64,000 bases of DNA from positions 868,001 to 932,000 of the forward strand of contig JAPNXP010000014.1 of the NCBI GenBank assembly GCA_028753945.1, given 5' to 3'. A program made the position numbers and the translations under genes. Numbering within the stretch: the stretch's first letter is position 1; every line of letters begins with the position of its first letter. The notes beneath the pieces are model-generated. The model made no database searches and was not told where the DNA came from. It saw only the letters and a program-made list of their open reading frames with translations. Origin of the DNA: Hexactinellida sp. DTS-2022 (taxonomy: Eukaryota > Porifera > Hexactinellida). Positions 45,241-57,690 of this stretch are shown in pieces.

Positions 45241-46333
45241 TTCAAAATATTTCAAACCAGGTTCTAAAAAATGAGTGTGAAAATTAAGTAGCCTTAGTTT
45301 TTTTTTGTTGTACCCCCAATTAATTACACACCTAATTTATTTCATCTAATAAAATTATTTACTAGCCTTATTATTCTAAAAGAAGGTGATTTTGACCTTT
45401 AGTGATGTCAAAAAGGTCAAAATAGTATCCGAATCGAATTTTCTTTCTCATTTGGAAACCTTGCATGTCAAAGTATATTTGGGAATGCTATTACAAGAAA
45501 TGTGGACTTTGTTATATTTCCTGAGATTGACCTGTCTATCTCCTTAATTGTATCACGTCACTCCTGAATATTTACTTTAACATGATTTTTATTTTGGCTT
45601 TTACGTTTATCCTACTTGCCATACTTTTAGCTCATTAATTAACCATAGAAGAGACAATGAATTTCCCAAAATTCGTCTCGATGGACTCTTTCAAAAAGCT
45701 GGATTTGTTATCGAATTCAATAATCTAGCAGAAGCTATCAATAATGACCCAGAGATGTTTTGAGGCTGATAGCGATATTGACGAACTTTGGGTAAATAGT
45801 AGTATAACATTCAGTTGATAAATATACATAAATTATAGGACCTAAATCTTTCGGATATTTTGTTGATATTAGGTGTTATAAATCTATCAATATTCAATGG
45901 ATATCCACAAAAAAGGTCTGGATATGGATATGAATGCGATTTTTCATCTCCACGGCAAGCCTGTTAAAATCCCTGTACTGTACAGGGAGCAAATAACTGT
46001 AAGAAGAGCCTTTTATACAATTCTTGCATGAAGGTACTCTATTGAAGACTTGTTGTTTCTAACAATAAATTATTAATAATGTAAGGATTTTGTACAGAGT
46101 TGAAAAATGACTAACACAATCATAATTCTCTTGGCGTATAAATCTTGATTTGGAAAAAAAATACTATTAATTAGTAACAAGTAAAATAAAAACAAAAACA
46201 AATATTCATATCATGAACTTTCAAATGCGATAGTCGTATTTAGCATACTTAATCAATTATCTATTAGAACTTTAGAAATCTCAATTATAAATATAGACAG
46301 TATTCTATAAATGAATAATATCAGACTCTAGTA

Positions 46334-47122
46334 CAGGGGTGGGCAAACTTTTCAGGCCGCGGGCCAAAATGGATAAATGTCATAGTGTTGCGGGCCTGAG
46401 AGTGAACATTTCTTATTTAACACATTTTTTATTTTATTTCAAGTTGCATTAATGGAGAAATAAACGATGATACTGAGGAAGTATAAACTAATCTAATCAC
46501 ATATTAGGAAGTATAAATAACTAGTGGGAGTTGTGCAGTTAATCCTGCGTTTTTATTAGCTTATCAAAATTTGGTTCTCTTGCTGAAGTAGCAATACACA
46601 TAAGCTGAGAAATGTCAATGCTGATCTTGACATATTTTTGATAAACTTCATCATACCTGCCAATCGTACAGGGATCCCTGTCCTGTAAAAGAATTTTAAA
46701 CATTTTGGCCATTCTGTACAGGCGTACAGGAATTTTTAATTACTAATTATGTGTAAATATTGCCTAAAATGTCTACAGATGTGATAGTAAATTCTGCCAT
46801 GCATTCTGCATTGACTACATAAGGCACAACTTTGTTTCTATATTTATTCAAGTGTATAATAATTCCCTGGACGAGCGAGCGAAGCGAGCGAGATATTTTG
46901 GGAGGAGATTGAACTGTAATCTCGTTTTCTGCTAGAACTCGCCATTTCAATTTAGGTTCTGCCTCCTACGTTTTCTAATAATATCTAATAATTGATAGAA
47001 TTCGTAAATGCAATCTATAGTTACAAAATACTGTATTCAAACTAGGAACATTGATGCATTTGTAGAGTATATATAATTGAAAAGAAGCGAATTATCCGCG
47101 GGCCACGGTTTGAGCACCCTTG
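46334..47122. mobile_element. hAT-like non-autonomous element in cassette 2
   Basis: Left caggggtgggcaaacttttc, right cgggccacggtttgagcacccttg, bordered by the 8 bp duplication ctctagta (46326-46333, 47123-47130). The corresponding site in cassette 1 (near 39028) is uninterrupted. Inside are gagcgagcgaagcgagcga and a stretch (46660-46730) resembling the host spacer block at 47280-47340. No transposase seen. Confidence 0.85.
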
Positions 47123-47533
47123 CTCTAGTATAACAAAGTAAATTTTAGCCTACAGATCGTCACAACAAATAACATTGTAAGTTGTAACTATGCCAAGCAT
47201 TTAACAGAATGTTCAAATAAAATAAGGGATGCCTCATAAAGTTACACAGAATATTTATTGAGATTTTGAAGTCATTATACCTACAAATTTACCAACCGTA
47301 CAGGGATTTTAACCATTTTGGTTGTTCTGTACAGGGAATTATCACAGGGAGTTTGGCCAATTTACAGGGGAAATTCGAGCACCGATATGACTCAACTAGG
47401 TTGGCAGGTAGGTTCATTAGGCATGTCCTGACCCCTGGATACCCACATAAAATCCAGCACTGCAATAGTGTGAATACTTATAGAAACTAAATACAAAAAG
47501 AGAAAACTGATTAAGTCTTGAGAAATATCAAAA

Positions 47534-47685
47534 GAATTTACTTATCCACCGATCATCGGCGTTTGTATTAAATAACCTGGCGAGTTTCTACCGATGGTGT
47601 TTTTTTTATAAACATAAAAAAACAATCGGTAGAAAGTAGCGAGGATTTTAATACAAACGCCGAAGATCGGTGGATAAGTAAACTC
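47534..47685. mobile_element. MULE-like palindromic element, copy 2
   Basis: 152 bp palindrome nearly identical to 9693-9843, with ends gaatttacttatccaccgat and inverse. The 9 bp duplication atatcaaaa flanks it (47525-47533, 47686-47694); cassette 1 shows the empty site gaaatatcaaaaagtatcc at about 39420. Confidence 0.9.
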
Positions 47686-47886
47686 ATATCAAAAAGTATC
47701 CGCGAATAAAGTAAATACAAAATTAATAAAATGTGGTAAAGAAATATATTAATAGACAATTTTCAGGATAATCTAGCAACGTCTGGTATCCTAGAATTAG
47801 ATTAACAGAAGGACATTGGTATCTTCCGAAAGAGTTAACAATTAGAATTCATCTGACGCATGTATGCAGATGGCGAATATAGGTTG

Positions 47887-49107
47887 TCAGTAAATGAGAA
47901 TACGGTGGTTGTGCCCAGCAACAATGATTCTTCCATTGGAATCAATAGTAACTCCTCTAGGTGTAGAAATTTCTTCTGTAATTTGGTGAAGTAAGCTAGA
48001 TTCCTTATCGAAAATATATATACATTTGTTGCCACAATCTGAGATAATAAAGTTACCAGCTCCGTCTAACTTGAATGCAAAGGGGCGGCTTAAGTGTTTG
48101 GATATCGAGGTAGTAATAGTGTTCTGCAGGTATTGGTAGTTGTAATTGAAAATGGATAGGAAAGGATTTTGATGAGATAAGACGAAAATATTATCTTTGG
48201 TAAGCTGTATGTCAGAAGGATAGTTAATTACGGTATTACCAAACTGTGATTTGTATGAATAGTCTTTGGAGAATATTTGGATTCTCTTGTTGGAAACATC
48301 GCAAACATAAATATCATCATCAGATTCATTAATAGCAATTCCACGAGGGTTTTTGAATTGTCCATCTCCACTACCTGGAGTCCCTATTTGTTTCAATAAA
48401 GTTCCATTCATATCAAATACTGAGAAACATCCAAGTTCATATTGAGTGACAAACACTTTCTCTTTAGAGATTGCGATACAGAATGCACTTTTAATCGCTC
48501 CAAAATTAGACAAGAGGTTAAGATTTTCGTCATAGATTTTTACTCTATTGTTCAACTGATCGGCAACATAAATATTACCAGTTCTATTGTCTACTTCAAC
48601 TCCCCATGGGTGATTAAACTGTTCCACACTATTACCTGCTACATCTCCTATACTCACAACTGGTCTCACTTTATCTTTATACCTCACCACAGGCAGACAT
48701 GAGTCGGTTGAGTTAACAACAGTAATATTACCGAAACATTTGATATTATCCAATAGTGTATTATCGAATTCAAATAAGATACGTTTTGAACAAAATTCAT
48801 TCTGTATTTCTTTCTGTTTCTTCTGTATTGCTTCTATGAATAAACTTTGAGTATCTTTGAGGTCTCCAATTGAGAGAATATTTTCCTGATTAACTTTCAA
48901 TGCTCTGTCAAGTTCAATTATAGAATCCTCTTTTTTCAATTTCCCTTTTTGGTAATTGTCATTAATTTCATCTAACTTTCTCAAAAGTTCTTTCTTTCTT
49001 TCCTTCAAACAATCAATCAATTGATTGAATTGAGTTTCTATATCGGATTTAATTTGAATCAATTGAGACTCAAAACTGTTAGCCTCAGGATTACTGGCTG
49101 TTGCCAT
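47887..49107 (-). CDS. B2: coiled-coil/NHL-repeat protein, 406 aa
   Basis: Intact frame, same ends as B1. It differs from B1 in scattered positions of the coil (KVNQENILSIGD) and at blade loops (VADQLNNRVKIYDENLNLLS; TQYELGCFSV; CDVSNKRI). The last blade reads GVTIDSNGRIIVAGHNHRI as in B1. Confidence 0.85.
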   Translation of the reverse strand: MATASNPEANSFESQLIQIKSDIETQFNQLIDCLKERKKELLRKLDEINDNYQKGKLKKEDSIIELDRALKVNQENILSIGDLKDTQSLFIEAIQKKQKEIQNEFCSKRILFEFDNTLLDNIKCFGNITVVNSTDSCLPVVRYKDKVRPVVSIGDVAGNSVEQFNHPWGVEVDNRTGNIYVADQLNNRVKIYDENLNLLSNFGAIKSAFCIAISKEKVFVTQYELGCFSVFDMNGTLLKQIGTPGSGDGQFKNPRGIAINESDDDIYVCDVSNKRIQIFSKDYSYKSQFGNTVINYPSDIQLTKDNIFVLSHQNPFLSIFNYNYQYLQNTITTSISKHLSRPFAFKLDGAGNFIISDCGNKCIYIFDKESSLLHQITEEISTPRGVTIDSNGRIIVAGHNHRILIY

Positions 49108-50670
49108 CTAATAATATTTCCCTTTACTTACCTACAAATACAGAAACTGAAAAACAATGCTATCATTCAGTAAAAAGAATACTTATCCAGCGATCACGGG
49201 CGTTACTATTATTTCCTACATACTATTGATTGTTGTTCTCTGTATATATGAAGCTAATCGGTGGAGGGTTATATTAATAGGAAGTTTAGTAGTAAACCCG
49301 ATTTTTAAACTAAATTATATATTGATGTTCTTGTGTGTTAAAATTATTTAATTGTTAAACTATCTATAAAGCAATTGTATCAAAAGCGGAAGTGATGAAA
49401 GAACTGATAGACAGAGAACACTTTTTCTGACGGTACCAGGTAATTAAAACCACAAGGGTGTATGTTTGTATGTGTGTACTATTTATACTGTATTGCTTTT
49501 AATAAGCGCCCGGAGATTATTTTTTCGTGGATTCTGATGGTTCTCAGCGACAATATACTACAGACCGTAGTTGTCAAATTAATGTAATTACACTCCAGTT
49601 ATCAACTAATTTGTTTTAATTTTACAAACGAATGCCATTTGTATAGACCTGGCGCTTATTCGAAGCAATACGGTATATTTGATTGTATGTTCCCAGTCGA
49701 TACGGTTTCCAAATTTGATATTTGGCATTCAAGTGTAACTTTTTGCGGTCTTCAAAAAGTTGAAGCTTCCAATAATAATTTTCCGATTCTCACAAAGTTA
49801 TGACGTCATTATCACATTTTGATAAGCGACATTAATTAATTAATCGCACTTAGTTCGTGAACTCTATGCTATGCCGAGTCTATGAGATAAAATCTGAATT
49901 TTAATAAAACATGTACAATAATCATGCGGACATGTTGGTTAAACCAGATTAAACCGCATTACTCATTACCGCATATGTAATAATTAAATCAGTAAATTTA
50001 ACATTGTAAAATTTATCCCTACTTACCTTATTATAAGAAATTAATGCTTCATGAAATTTATGCGAATTGTCAATTTCCCTCGGTTAATTGCCTTGAGCGT
50101 TAATTTCCAACAAATTTATACAAGGAATGGGAAAACTTCCAATCTATATATTTATCAAAGCCGGATGGCCATATTTAGGGATTACTTACGCAATTACAAA
50201 TGCCCGAAATGGAGATTCCTTAATCTAGATCCTTACAAGGACATATTTACCTTATTTTTATATTTTTATTTTAGCAGGGTTTCATACAGAGTACACTTAC
50301 GTTATTTATATTATTACTTTGAGTGACCTTCAAAGTTCACCACAAAACAATTTCGTAGCTGGGCGAAGGGGTGAAGTTATTATATCCAAACGAGAGTATT
50401 CCCATACAGTCAATTCGCTGGGCGATCGGAGAAGAAACAGCGGACACTACAAGCTTCTTAATGGAATATTGTAACCCAGTCAATATTCGTGAAGTATTTA
50501 ACGACGTTGGTAGTGGAACATAAACCTTTCTGAAAGTGGTATTTGGATTATGAATTTAGAATATATTTGACAGTTGACCCCCAAGCGCTTCCCACGGCGT
50601 CCATAATTATAAGGTCCAATCCTGGGCATTGCACCCCCCAGATATTTTGTGCTGATCCATCCCTGTATAT

Positions 50671-50991
50671 CAGGGGTTCTTAACCTTTTTATGTAATTTC
50701 CCCTTTTGGCCTGTTCACTCTACCCTATTTCCCCCTTCATTTGTATAAGGAAAAAAGTAGCCATGAACAAACAACCTATTGGATGTCTGCTGGTTGCATA
50801 TTTAGCAAACCATAGTGCATACCATCAATATGATTGGTGATTGGTGATCAGTACTTTTGAAATGACCTATGTAGATAAAATATATGGTTTGTAATATTTT
50901 ATTTAATTAAGTTTTATTATTATTATTAATTTTGTCTAAATTGATTTCCCCCTTATATTCCTGAAATTTCCCCCCAGGTTAAGAACTCCTG
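50671..50991. mobile_element. hAT-like MITE with 8 bp duplication
   Basis: Left caggggttcttaacct, right aggttaagaactcctg. Flanked by ctgtatat on both sides (50663-50670 and 50992-50999). The related repeat at 29060-29090 reads ccctgtatatgatagcag without interruption, an empty site. Confidence 0.9.
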
Positions 50992-51035
50992 CTGTATATG
51001 ATAGCAGTGATTGTCCTATTATGTACACTAGTCAA

Positions 51036-51671
51036 TTGCCCGTCGCTTTGCTGACGTAATATGGAAATATTTTCATGATACATTTGATATGGATATTATA
51101 TAGCGGGAATATATACTAAGAGGTGGCCTATGTACAGATTACTGATAACTTATATATATCAGTCATTATCGCAAGCCCACCTACAAAACCTCTTTGTATA
51201 CTACATTTCGGGTTTATTTTACATTAGTGCTCCCTATCTGAGACATTTTCAGCTGCGAGAACTTCAGGATGAAGGCGTCTCTTTTTCTGATTATTTCTAT
51301 TGGAGGCATTATCTGCTCGCGAACTTCGGAATTAAGGCGTGTTTTTCTTTTCAACATTTTATTGCGTCATAAACGCTTTATGGCACACGTTGCCTTAGGT
51401 AATGTGGTATTTTCGATGAGTTGCCCTGATTTGTAAAAACTTCCATTAAATATTTAACAAATTTGAAAATGATTTGTTTCCATATGTGGTATTTATTCAA
51501 AAAATGAATGTCAACAATGCATATTAGGAGATAAATATTAGTGGTTGAATTGGGCCAATCAAAATGCGATTTGAGATCGGTTTCGGACACACAGACACTG
51601 CTCTATTAATAGTATAGATTATTAGAGCATCGAAATGTATTATCATTGAATAGGAAGTTGATGACGGGCAA
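51036..51671. mobile_element. Element with 'ttgcccgtc' ends and TCAA duplication
   Basis: Inverted ends ttgcccgtc / gacgggcaa, with tcaa on both sides. An 80-codon + strand frame (51130-51372) contains ISAPYLRHFQLRELQDEG, which I do not recognise; a 24 bp block (cgagaacttcaggatgaagg) is repeated in diverged form inside it. The short ends make the boundaries tentative. Confidence 0.45.
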
Positions 51672-52374
51672 TCAATTGGATCCATTGAGTAAGCTGTAAC
51701 TATATTTCTTCTCGAGATATGACCTCAATCATTCAAATCACGTTTCCATAGCAACAGAGGAATGTGTCAACATTCCATAATTGATTCTGAGATATTTATA
51801 TAAAATTACTCCTATATGGGTTAGTCAAAGCGATTTGTTTGAAAAAGCGAAATTGAACATTGTAAATGAGTTCAAAGTTTTGGCATATTTCAATTTTGGA
51901 CTATTAGACAAAACGGTGACGTAATTTCGACATAAGTGCTAACTCAAAAATATGCGCCTTTATAAAAACAATTCATAAGTAGAAGCCCCCTGGAATACTT
52001 ATTTCGAAGAATAATTGCATTGCTTATATTTAGTTACTATACTAACCAATCCCTGGTCCAGAAATTTGAGTGTGTGCCATTGCCTTATGTATAGAATGCT
52101 ATGTGCAAACTTAATTAGTAAAAATCAAAACACAGTTGTAGTGTAATAATGGAGGAACTATCTTGCCCATTGTCAAAAATAAATTATACCGGAAAGAATA
52201 TTCACGATTAAATATCAATGCGACTAAAATCAGTAAAAGCATATGTAGAAACCAATTAAACAAGCAGAAAGGGATTAGACTAAAGGAAAAACTTCACAGT
52301 ATAACATGTAGAAAATAGATTGAACAACAAGCTAAATAATTCAATTCAGTTAATAGAAAGGAAGAAAAAAGGAA

Positions 52375-53604
52375 TCAAAATATCTGTAGACAGTTCTTAA
52401 CAGCTTGAGTAACTACAATGACTCTTCCTTCTTTATCCACTGTAATACCTGTAGGATAGTAAGAGGTAGATATTGTATGAATCTTCTGGAATTGAGGGCT
52501 GAAAATATGAATAGAGTGAGAATTGTAATCCGAAATGAGAATATTATAAGTGTGGTCAATGAAGAATAAATATGGATCAATAACTTCCATTCCTTGGCCA
52601 CTAGATATAACACTCTTCTCTAGAATGTGATTATAGTTGTAGAGATGGAGACAAGGATTAGATTCATCGAGAACATAAATGTATTCTTTGGAGAGTTTAA
52701 CATCACGAGGGTATTTGAGTGTTTCTTTTCCAAACTGCGACTTGAAAGATAAATCACTTTTGAGTATCTGAATACGATTATTATAACGATCACTAACATA
52801 AATGTCTCCATTAGACTCATCAATCGTTAGACCAAAGGGATCGTTAAATTCTAACTCTCCTCTCCCCAGTCTACCGATTCTAGAAACAAACTTCCCATTG
52901 AGTTCATAACTGAGAATACAGTTGTAACCTTGAGAAATAAGAATAATAGCTCCACAAATAGCTACACTTTGCGGTTGGTACATCTTTCCTTCTCCTTCAT
53001 TGTCTCCAAATTTGAACAAATAATTGCCAGTAGTATCGAATATTTTTACACAGTAATTACATTGATCTGCTATGTAAATATTGCCCGTTGTATTATTAAC
53101 TGTTACTCCTAGTGGACTGTTAAGTTGTTCCATTCTCTTTCCTAAATCACAAACACTAACTAGAGGTTGTTTCTTGCTTTTATAGTCAATTCCACTTCTC
53201 ACTTTCTCTACCAACTTACCCAACTTGTTCAATTCAGCTAACATTTTGTTGCTGTCACACTCAAAATTAACCATTTTAGGTTCTACTGGAGTCTCAATTG
53301 ATTTGAGCACTGTGTTCAATTGTGAAATAATGTTTTCATGAATAGACTTATTTGGAGAAGTTAGAAGTTGATTTTGATGAAAAGATTTTGTTGTTTCAAG
53401 ATCTCGTTTCTTTTCATTAACTTTCTCCAATTGACTTCTATAAGAGAGATAAGAAGCTAGAATATTATCCAACTCTCTCAACAGCTCACTTTCTCTAGCT
53501 TTCAAGCAATCAATTAATTCAACAAATTTATCTCTAATATTCTCTCCCATTCGATGTAATTCTAATTCGTAGTTATCTTCACTCAATGGATTAACAGTAG
53601 CCAT
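52375..53604 (-). CDS. A3: coiled-coil/NHL-repeat protein, 409 aa
   Basis: Intact frame. The N-terminus and the stretch near residues 70-95 (TTKSFHQNQLLTSPNKSIHE) follow A1, whereas KVRSGIDYKSK follows A2. Private changes sit in blades one and two (GVTVNNTTGNIYIADQCNYC; YQPQSVAICGAIILISQGYN), again mainly in loops. It keeps the same six-blade plan and CLQIF end. Confidence 0.85.
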   Translation of the reverse strand: MATVNPLSEDNYELELHRMGENIRDKFVELIDCLKARESELLRELDNILASYLSYRSQLEKVNEKKRDLETTKSFHQNQLLTSPNKSIHENIISQLNTVLKSIETPVEPKMVNFECDSNKMLAELNKLGKLVEKVRSGIDYKSKKQPLVSVCDLGKRMEQLNSPLGVTVNNTTGNIYIADQCNYCVKIFDTTGNYLFKFGDNEGEGKMYQPQSVAICGAIILISQGYNCILSYELNGKFVSRIGRLGRGELEFNDPFGLTIDESNGDIYVSDRYNNRIQILKSDLSFKSQFGKETLKYPRDVKLSKEYIYVLDESNPCLHLYNYNHILEKSVISSGQGMEVIDPYLFFIDHTYNILISDYNSHSIHIFSPQFQKIHTISTSYYPTGITVDKEGRVIVVTQAVKNCLQIF

Positions 53605-53877
53605 TCGTAAATCTTAGGAAATATAGAGATAGTTTTCTGAAATATAAAATTATTATATTTAAAGTTCATATGCTATAAGATCATCCTATTTAGCACGTAT
53701 TGAAACCTAATCTGTTTTCTTATCAGTTAGAATATCGACCTTATCTATAGAAGGAAATAATAATTTCTTTAAAAAGCTCAACTATTTATTATGGTTAATA
53801 GTAACTTAATACACAAAAAATAAATGCAGGGAAATATATATAGTAACTACTAATAATTACAAACATCTAAATTAGCA

Positions 53878-54853
53878 TTAGAATATCTGTAGACAGTCCT
53901 TATCAGCCTGATTAACTACAATAACTCTCCCAATATTGTCAACAGATAATCCCATTGGATGCTTTGGTACTACAATCCTATGTACTAACTCGAACTGTTG
54001 ATTGAAAAACAATACAGCATTTGCATCTACGTCAGATACCAAAATATTATTCGTGTTGTCGAGGTAGAAACAGAATGAATCGATTATTTGCATTCCAGGT
54101 CCTCTTGAAAGAACATTTGTTTGTAGTTGGTTGTTGTAGTCGAATAGATGGACACATGGATTTGAGACATCTAGAACATAAATAGAATCTTTTGACAATT
54201 TAACGTCACGAGGTGAAATAAGATATGAATTACCAAATTGTGATTTAAATGTGTAATCATTCGCGAGTACTTTCAGACGATTATTGTTGCAATCACAAAC
54301 GTAAATATCTCCATTTGTCTTATCAAATGCTATTCCGGAAGGAAATTATATTCACTCTCGCATTTTCCATTTCTACCAAAGCTAAACAGAAAATTGCCTT
54401 CAATATCATAAAATAAAATTAAATTAGGTTTTCCAAAAAACAGTTTTGCGTTATAACTATACGATTGCCGTAAATAACTATTCCTCTTGGATAACTCATC
54501 TTTCCTTCACCTTCTATATCACCAAACTTAAATTTAAACTCATCAAATTTATCAAAAACTTTAATACAGTTATTTAATTGGTCCGCAATGTAAATGTTTC
54601 CATTAACCTTATCAAACAGAGAGCCATGAGAACTACATAGTTGTTCTTTTCCTTTCCCAATTTCACACACACTCAGGAACGGTTGTAGTTTGCAACTATA
54701 ATCAATAGCAACTACTTTTTCAATGAGTTTGCCTAGTTCACTAAATTCTTCCATTATTTTACTACTGTCGCATTCAAAACTAACAATTTTCGGTTCAATT
54801 GAGATAGAAATCGCGTTTATTCCAGGCTTGCTGTGGATATTGTGGATATCCAT
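53878..54853 (-). pseudogene. C3: broken NHL gene of cassette 3
   Basis: The two readable parts are 54853-54419 (from MDIHNIHSKPGIN to the frameshift after TQNCFLENLI) and 54198-53878 (LSKDSIYVLD to CLQIF). Between them lies the same one-base loss at EYNFPSG as in C2 (about 54345). The start has no coiled coil, only a stretch after a gatatcc-rich sequence. Confidence 0.8.
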
Positions 54854-56309
54854 TTCACATTTAACTTCGAAAATATTTCAAACCAGGGTTCTAAAAAATG
54901 ATTGTGAAAATTAAGTAACCTTAGTTTTTTTTGTCCTACCCCCAATTGGTTTTCACACCTAATTTATTTCATCTAATAAAATTATTTACTAGCCTTATCA
55001 TTCTAAAATAAGGTTATACTAGAAGAAGGTGATTTTGACCTTTAGTGACGTTTAAAAGGTCAAAATAGTAACCGAATCGAATTTTTCTCTATTTGGAAAG
55101 CTTGCATGTCAAAGTATATTTGGGAATGCTAATACAAGAAATGTGGACTTTGTTATATCTCCTGAGATTGACCTGTCTATCTCCTTAATTGTATCACGTC
55201 ACTCCTGAATATTTACATGCCATGATTTATATTTTGGCTTTTTCGTTTATCCTACTTGCTATACTTTTAGCTCATTAATTAACCATAGAAGAGACAATGA
55301 AATTCCCAAAGATTCGTCTTGATGGACTCTTTCAAAAAGCTAAATTTGTTATCGAACCCAATAATCTAGCAAAAGCCATCAATAATGACCCAGAAATGTT
55401 TTGAGGCTGATAGCGATATTGACGAACTTTGATTATATAGTACAACATTCAGTTGATAAATATACATAAATTATTATTATTTATAGGACCCAAATCTTCT
55501 AGATATTTTGTTGATATTAGGTGTTATAAATCTATGAATATTCAATGGATATCCATGGATATCCACAAAAAAAGGTCTGGATATGGATATGGATGCGATT
55601 TTTCATCTCCACTGCAAGCCTGTTAAAATCTCTGTACTGTACAGGGAGCAAATAGGAACCTATTTATACAATTCTGGCATGAAGGTACTCTATTGAAGAC
55701 TTGTTGTTTCTAACAATAAATTATTGATAATGTAGGGGTAAGGATTTTGTACAGAGTTGAAAAATGACTAACACAATCACAATTCTCTTGGCGTAAAATC
55801 CTGATTTGGTAAAAAAAAGAGATTTATCTGAAAATCTTCAATTTTAGGTATTTCTCGAATAATCTCGTCAAATCCCATTTTAGAGGGTCGATATGTGTTT
55901 AATTATACTAGTGGAGTTGAACGAGGGGTCACTAGATTGGATAGGCCCACAATTTGAGAATGAAATGTTCGCACATTCCTAACATACTTTTTGATACATT
56001 CCAGCGTTGCTATGGAAAAATCCTCCAAATGTGGTCATGAGATATATCAAATTGCTGGAAATTTTACGCTGAGTACAAATATGGTGATTATAAGTTGATT
56101 AGATTTGATTTGAGAAAGTTAGTTACGAAAATGTCGACGATTTACTATGAAATGGCCGACACTGCCACCCGTGTAAAATATTTTCCCCAAAGCGGATTTT
56201 AGCGAATTTTGGATATGTTATTCTACGAAAAATTCCGCTTCTAATGAAACTAAAATACGCTTTGTATGAATTTTTTCTAGGTATGACCCATTTTGGGATT
56301 TCAACGACC

Positions 56310-57690
56310 AGATTATATGCTGAACACGAATTTCGCGTTTATAAATTTCTCATATTAATATTTGTTGTTGTTGTTTACGCAAAATAGGTAAACAAATTAA
56401 TGAAAATTCAAAATCAACCTAGAAGTTAGCTTCCAAAGGATATTATAGGTAAACAGGTATGCTGAAGACGATTTTCGCGGTTATATTTTTCTAATATGAA
56501 TATTTGTTGTTGTTGTTTACACTAAATAGGTAAACAAATTAATGAAAATTCAAAATCAACCTAGAAGTTAGCTTTCAACGGGTATCATAGGTAAACAAGT
56601 ATGCTGAACACGATTTTCGCGTGTATAAATTTCTCATATTAATATTTTTTGTCGTTGTTTACACAAAATAGGTAAACAAATTAATGAAAATTCAAAATCA
56701 ACCTAGAAGTTAGCTTCCAACGGGTATCATAGGTAAACAAGTATGCCGAACACGATTTTCGCGTGTATAAATTTCTCATATGAATATTTTTTGTTGTTGT
56801 TTACACAAAATAGGTTAACAAATTAATTAAAATTCAAAATCAACCTAGAAGTTAGCTTCCAACGGGTATTATAGGTAAACAAGTATGCTGAACACGAATT
56901 TCGCGTTTAAAATTTATAATATGAATATTTGTTGTTGTTGTTTACACAAAATAGGCTAACAAATTAATGAAAATTCAAAATCAACCTAGAAGTTAGCTTC
57001 CAACGGGTATCATAGGTAAACAAGTATGCTGAACACGATTTTCGCGTGTATAAATTTCTCATATTAATATTTTTTGTCGTTGTTTACACAAAATAGGTAA
57101 ACAAATTAATGAAAATTCAAAATCAACCTAGAAGTTAGCTTCCAACGGGTATCATAGGTAAACAAGTATGCCGAACACGATTTTCGCGTGTATAAATTTC
57201 TCATATTAATATTTTTTGTCGTTGTTTACACAAAATAAGTTAACAAATTAATGAAAATTCAAAATCAACCTAGAAGTTAGCTTCCAACGGGTATTATAGG
57301 TAAACAAGTATGCTGAAGACGATTTTCGCAGTTATATTTTTCTAATATGAATATTTGTTGTTTTTGTTTACACAAAATAGGTTAACAAATTAATGAAAAT
57401 TCAAAATCAACCTAGAAGTTAGCTTCCAACGGGTATTGTAGGTAAACAAGTATGCTGAACACGAATTTCGCGTTTAAATTTTCTAATATGAATATTTGTT
57501 GTTGTTGTTCACTCAAAATAGCTAAACAATTTAATGAAAATTCGAAATCAACCTAGAAGTTAACTTTCAATAGGTATTATAAGTAAACAAGCGTGCTGAA
57601 CACGAATTTCGCATTTATAAAATTCTAATATGAGTCTTTGTTGTTGTTGTTGTTTACACAAATAGGTAAACAAATTAATGAAAATCAAAA
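56310..57690. repeat. Satellite-like array, unit about 141 bp, nine to ten copies
   Basis: Each unit contains acctagaagttagcttccaa, gtaaacaagtatgctgaaca, a ttttcgcg motif and ttgttgttgtttacac. Units near 56420-57410 are most alike; the last (57530-57680) is the most diverged. It stands in the spacer of cassette 3 between C3 and B3 and is absent from cassettes 1 and 2. Confidence 0.9.

Larger units (their letters stand above)
49108..52374. other. Spacer between cassettes 2 and 3
   Basis: After the B2 5' flank (to about 49490) come part of the 'ccccgaataagcgc' element (49495-49675), AT-rich sequence with nothing recognised (49680-50020), a repeat shared with 28625-28890 (50300-50560), the hAT-like insertion at 50671-50991, the element at 51036-51671, and unassigned sequence to the A3 3' flank at about 52100. 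Confidence 0.5.

Noticed and set aside
51378..51590. 70-codon minus-strand frame in the ttgcccgtc element
   Set aside because: No family similarity and overlaps a comparable + strand frame; neither is convincing.
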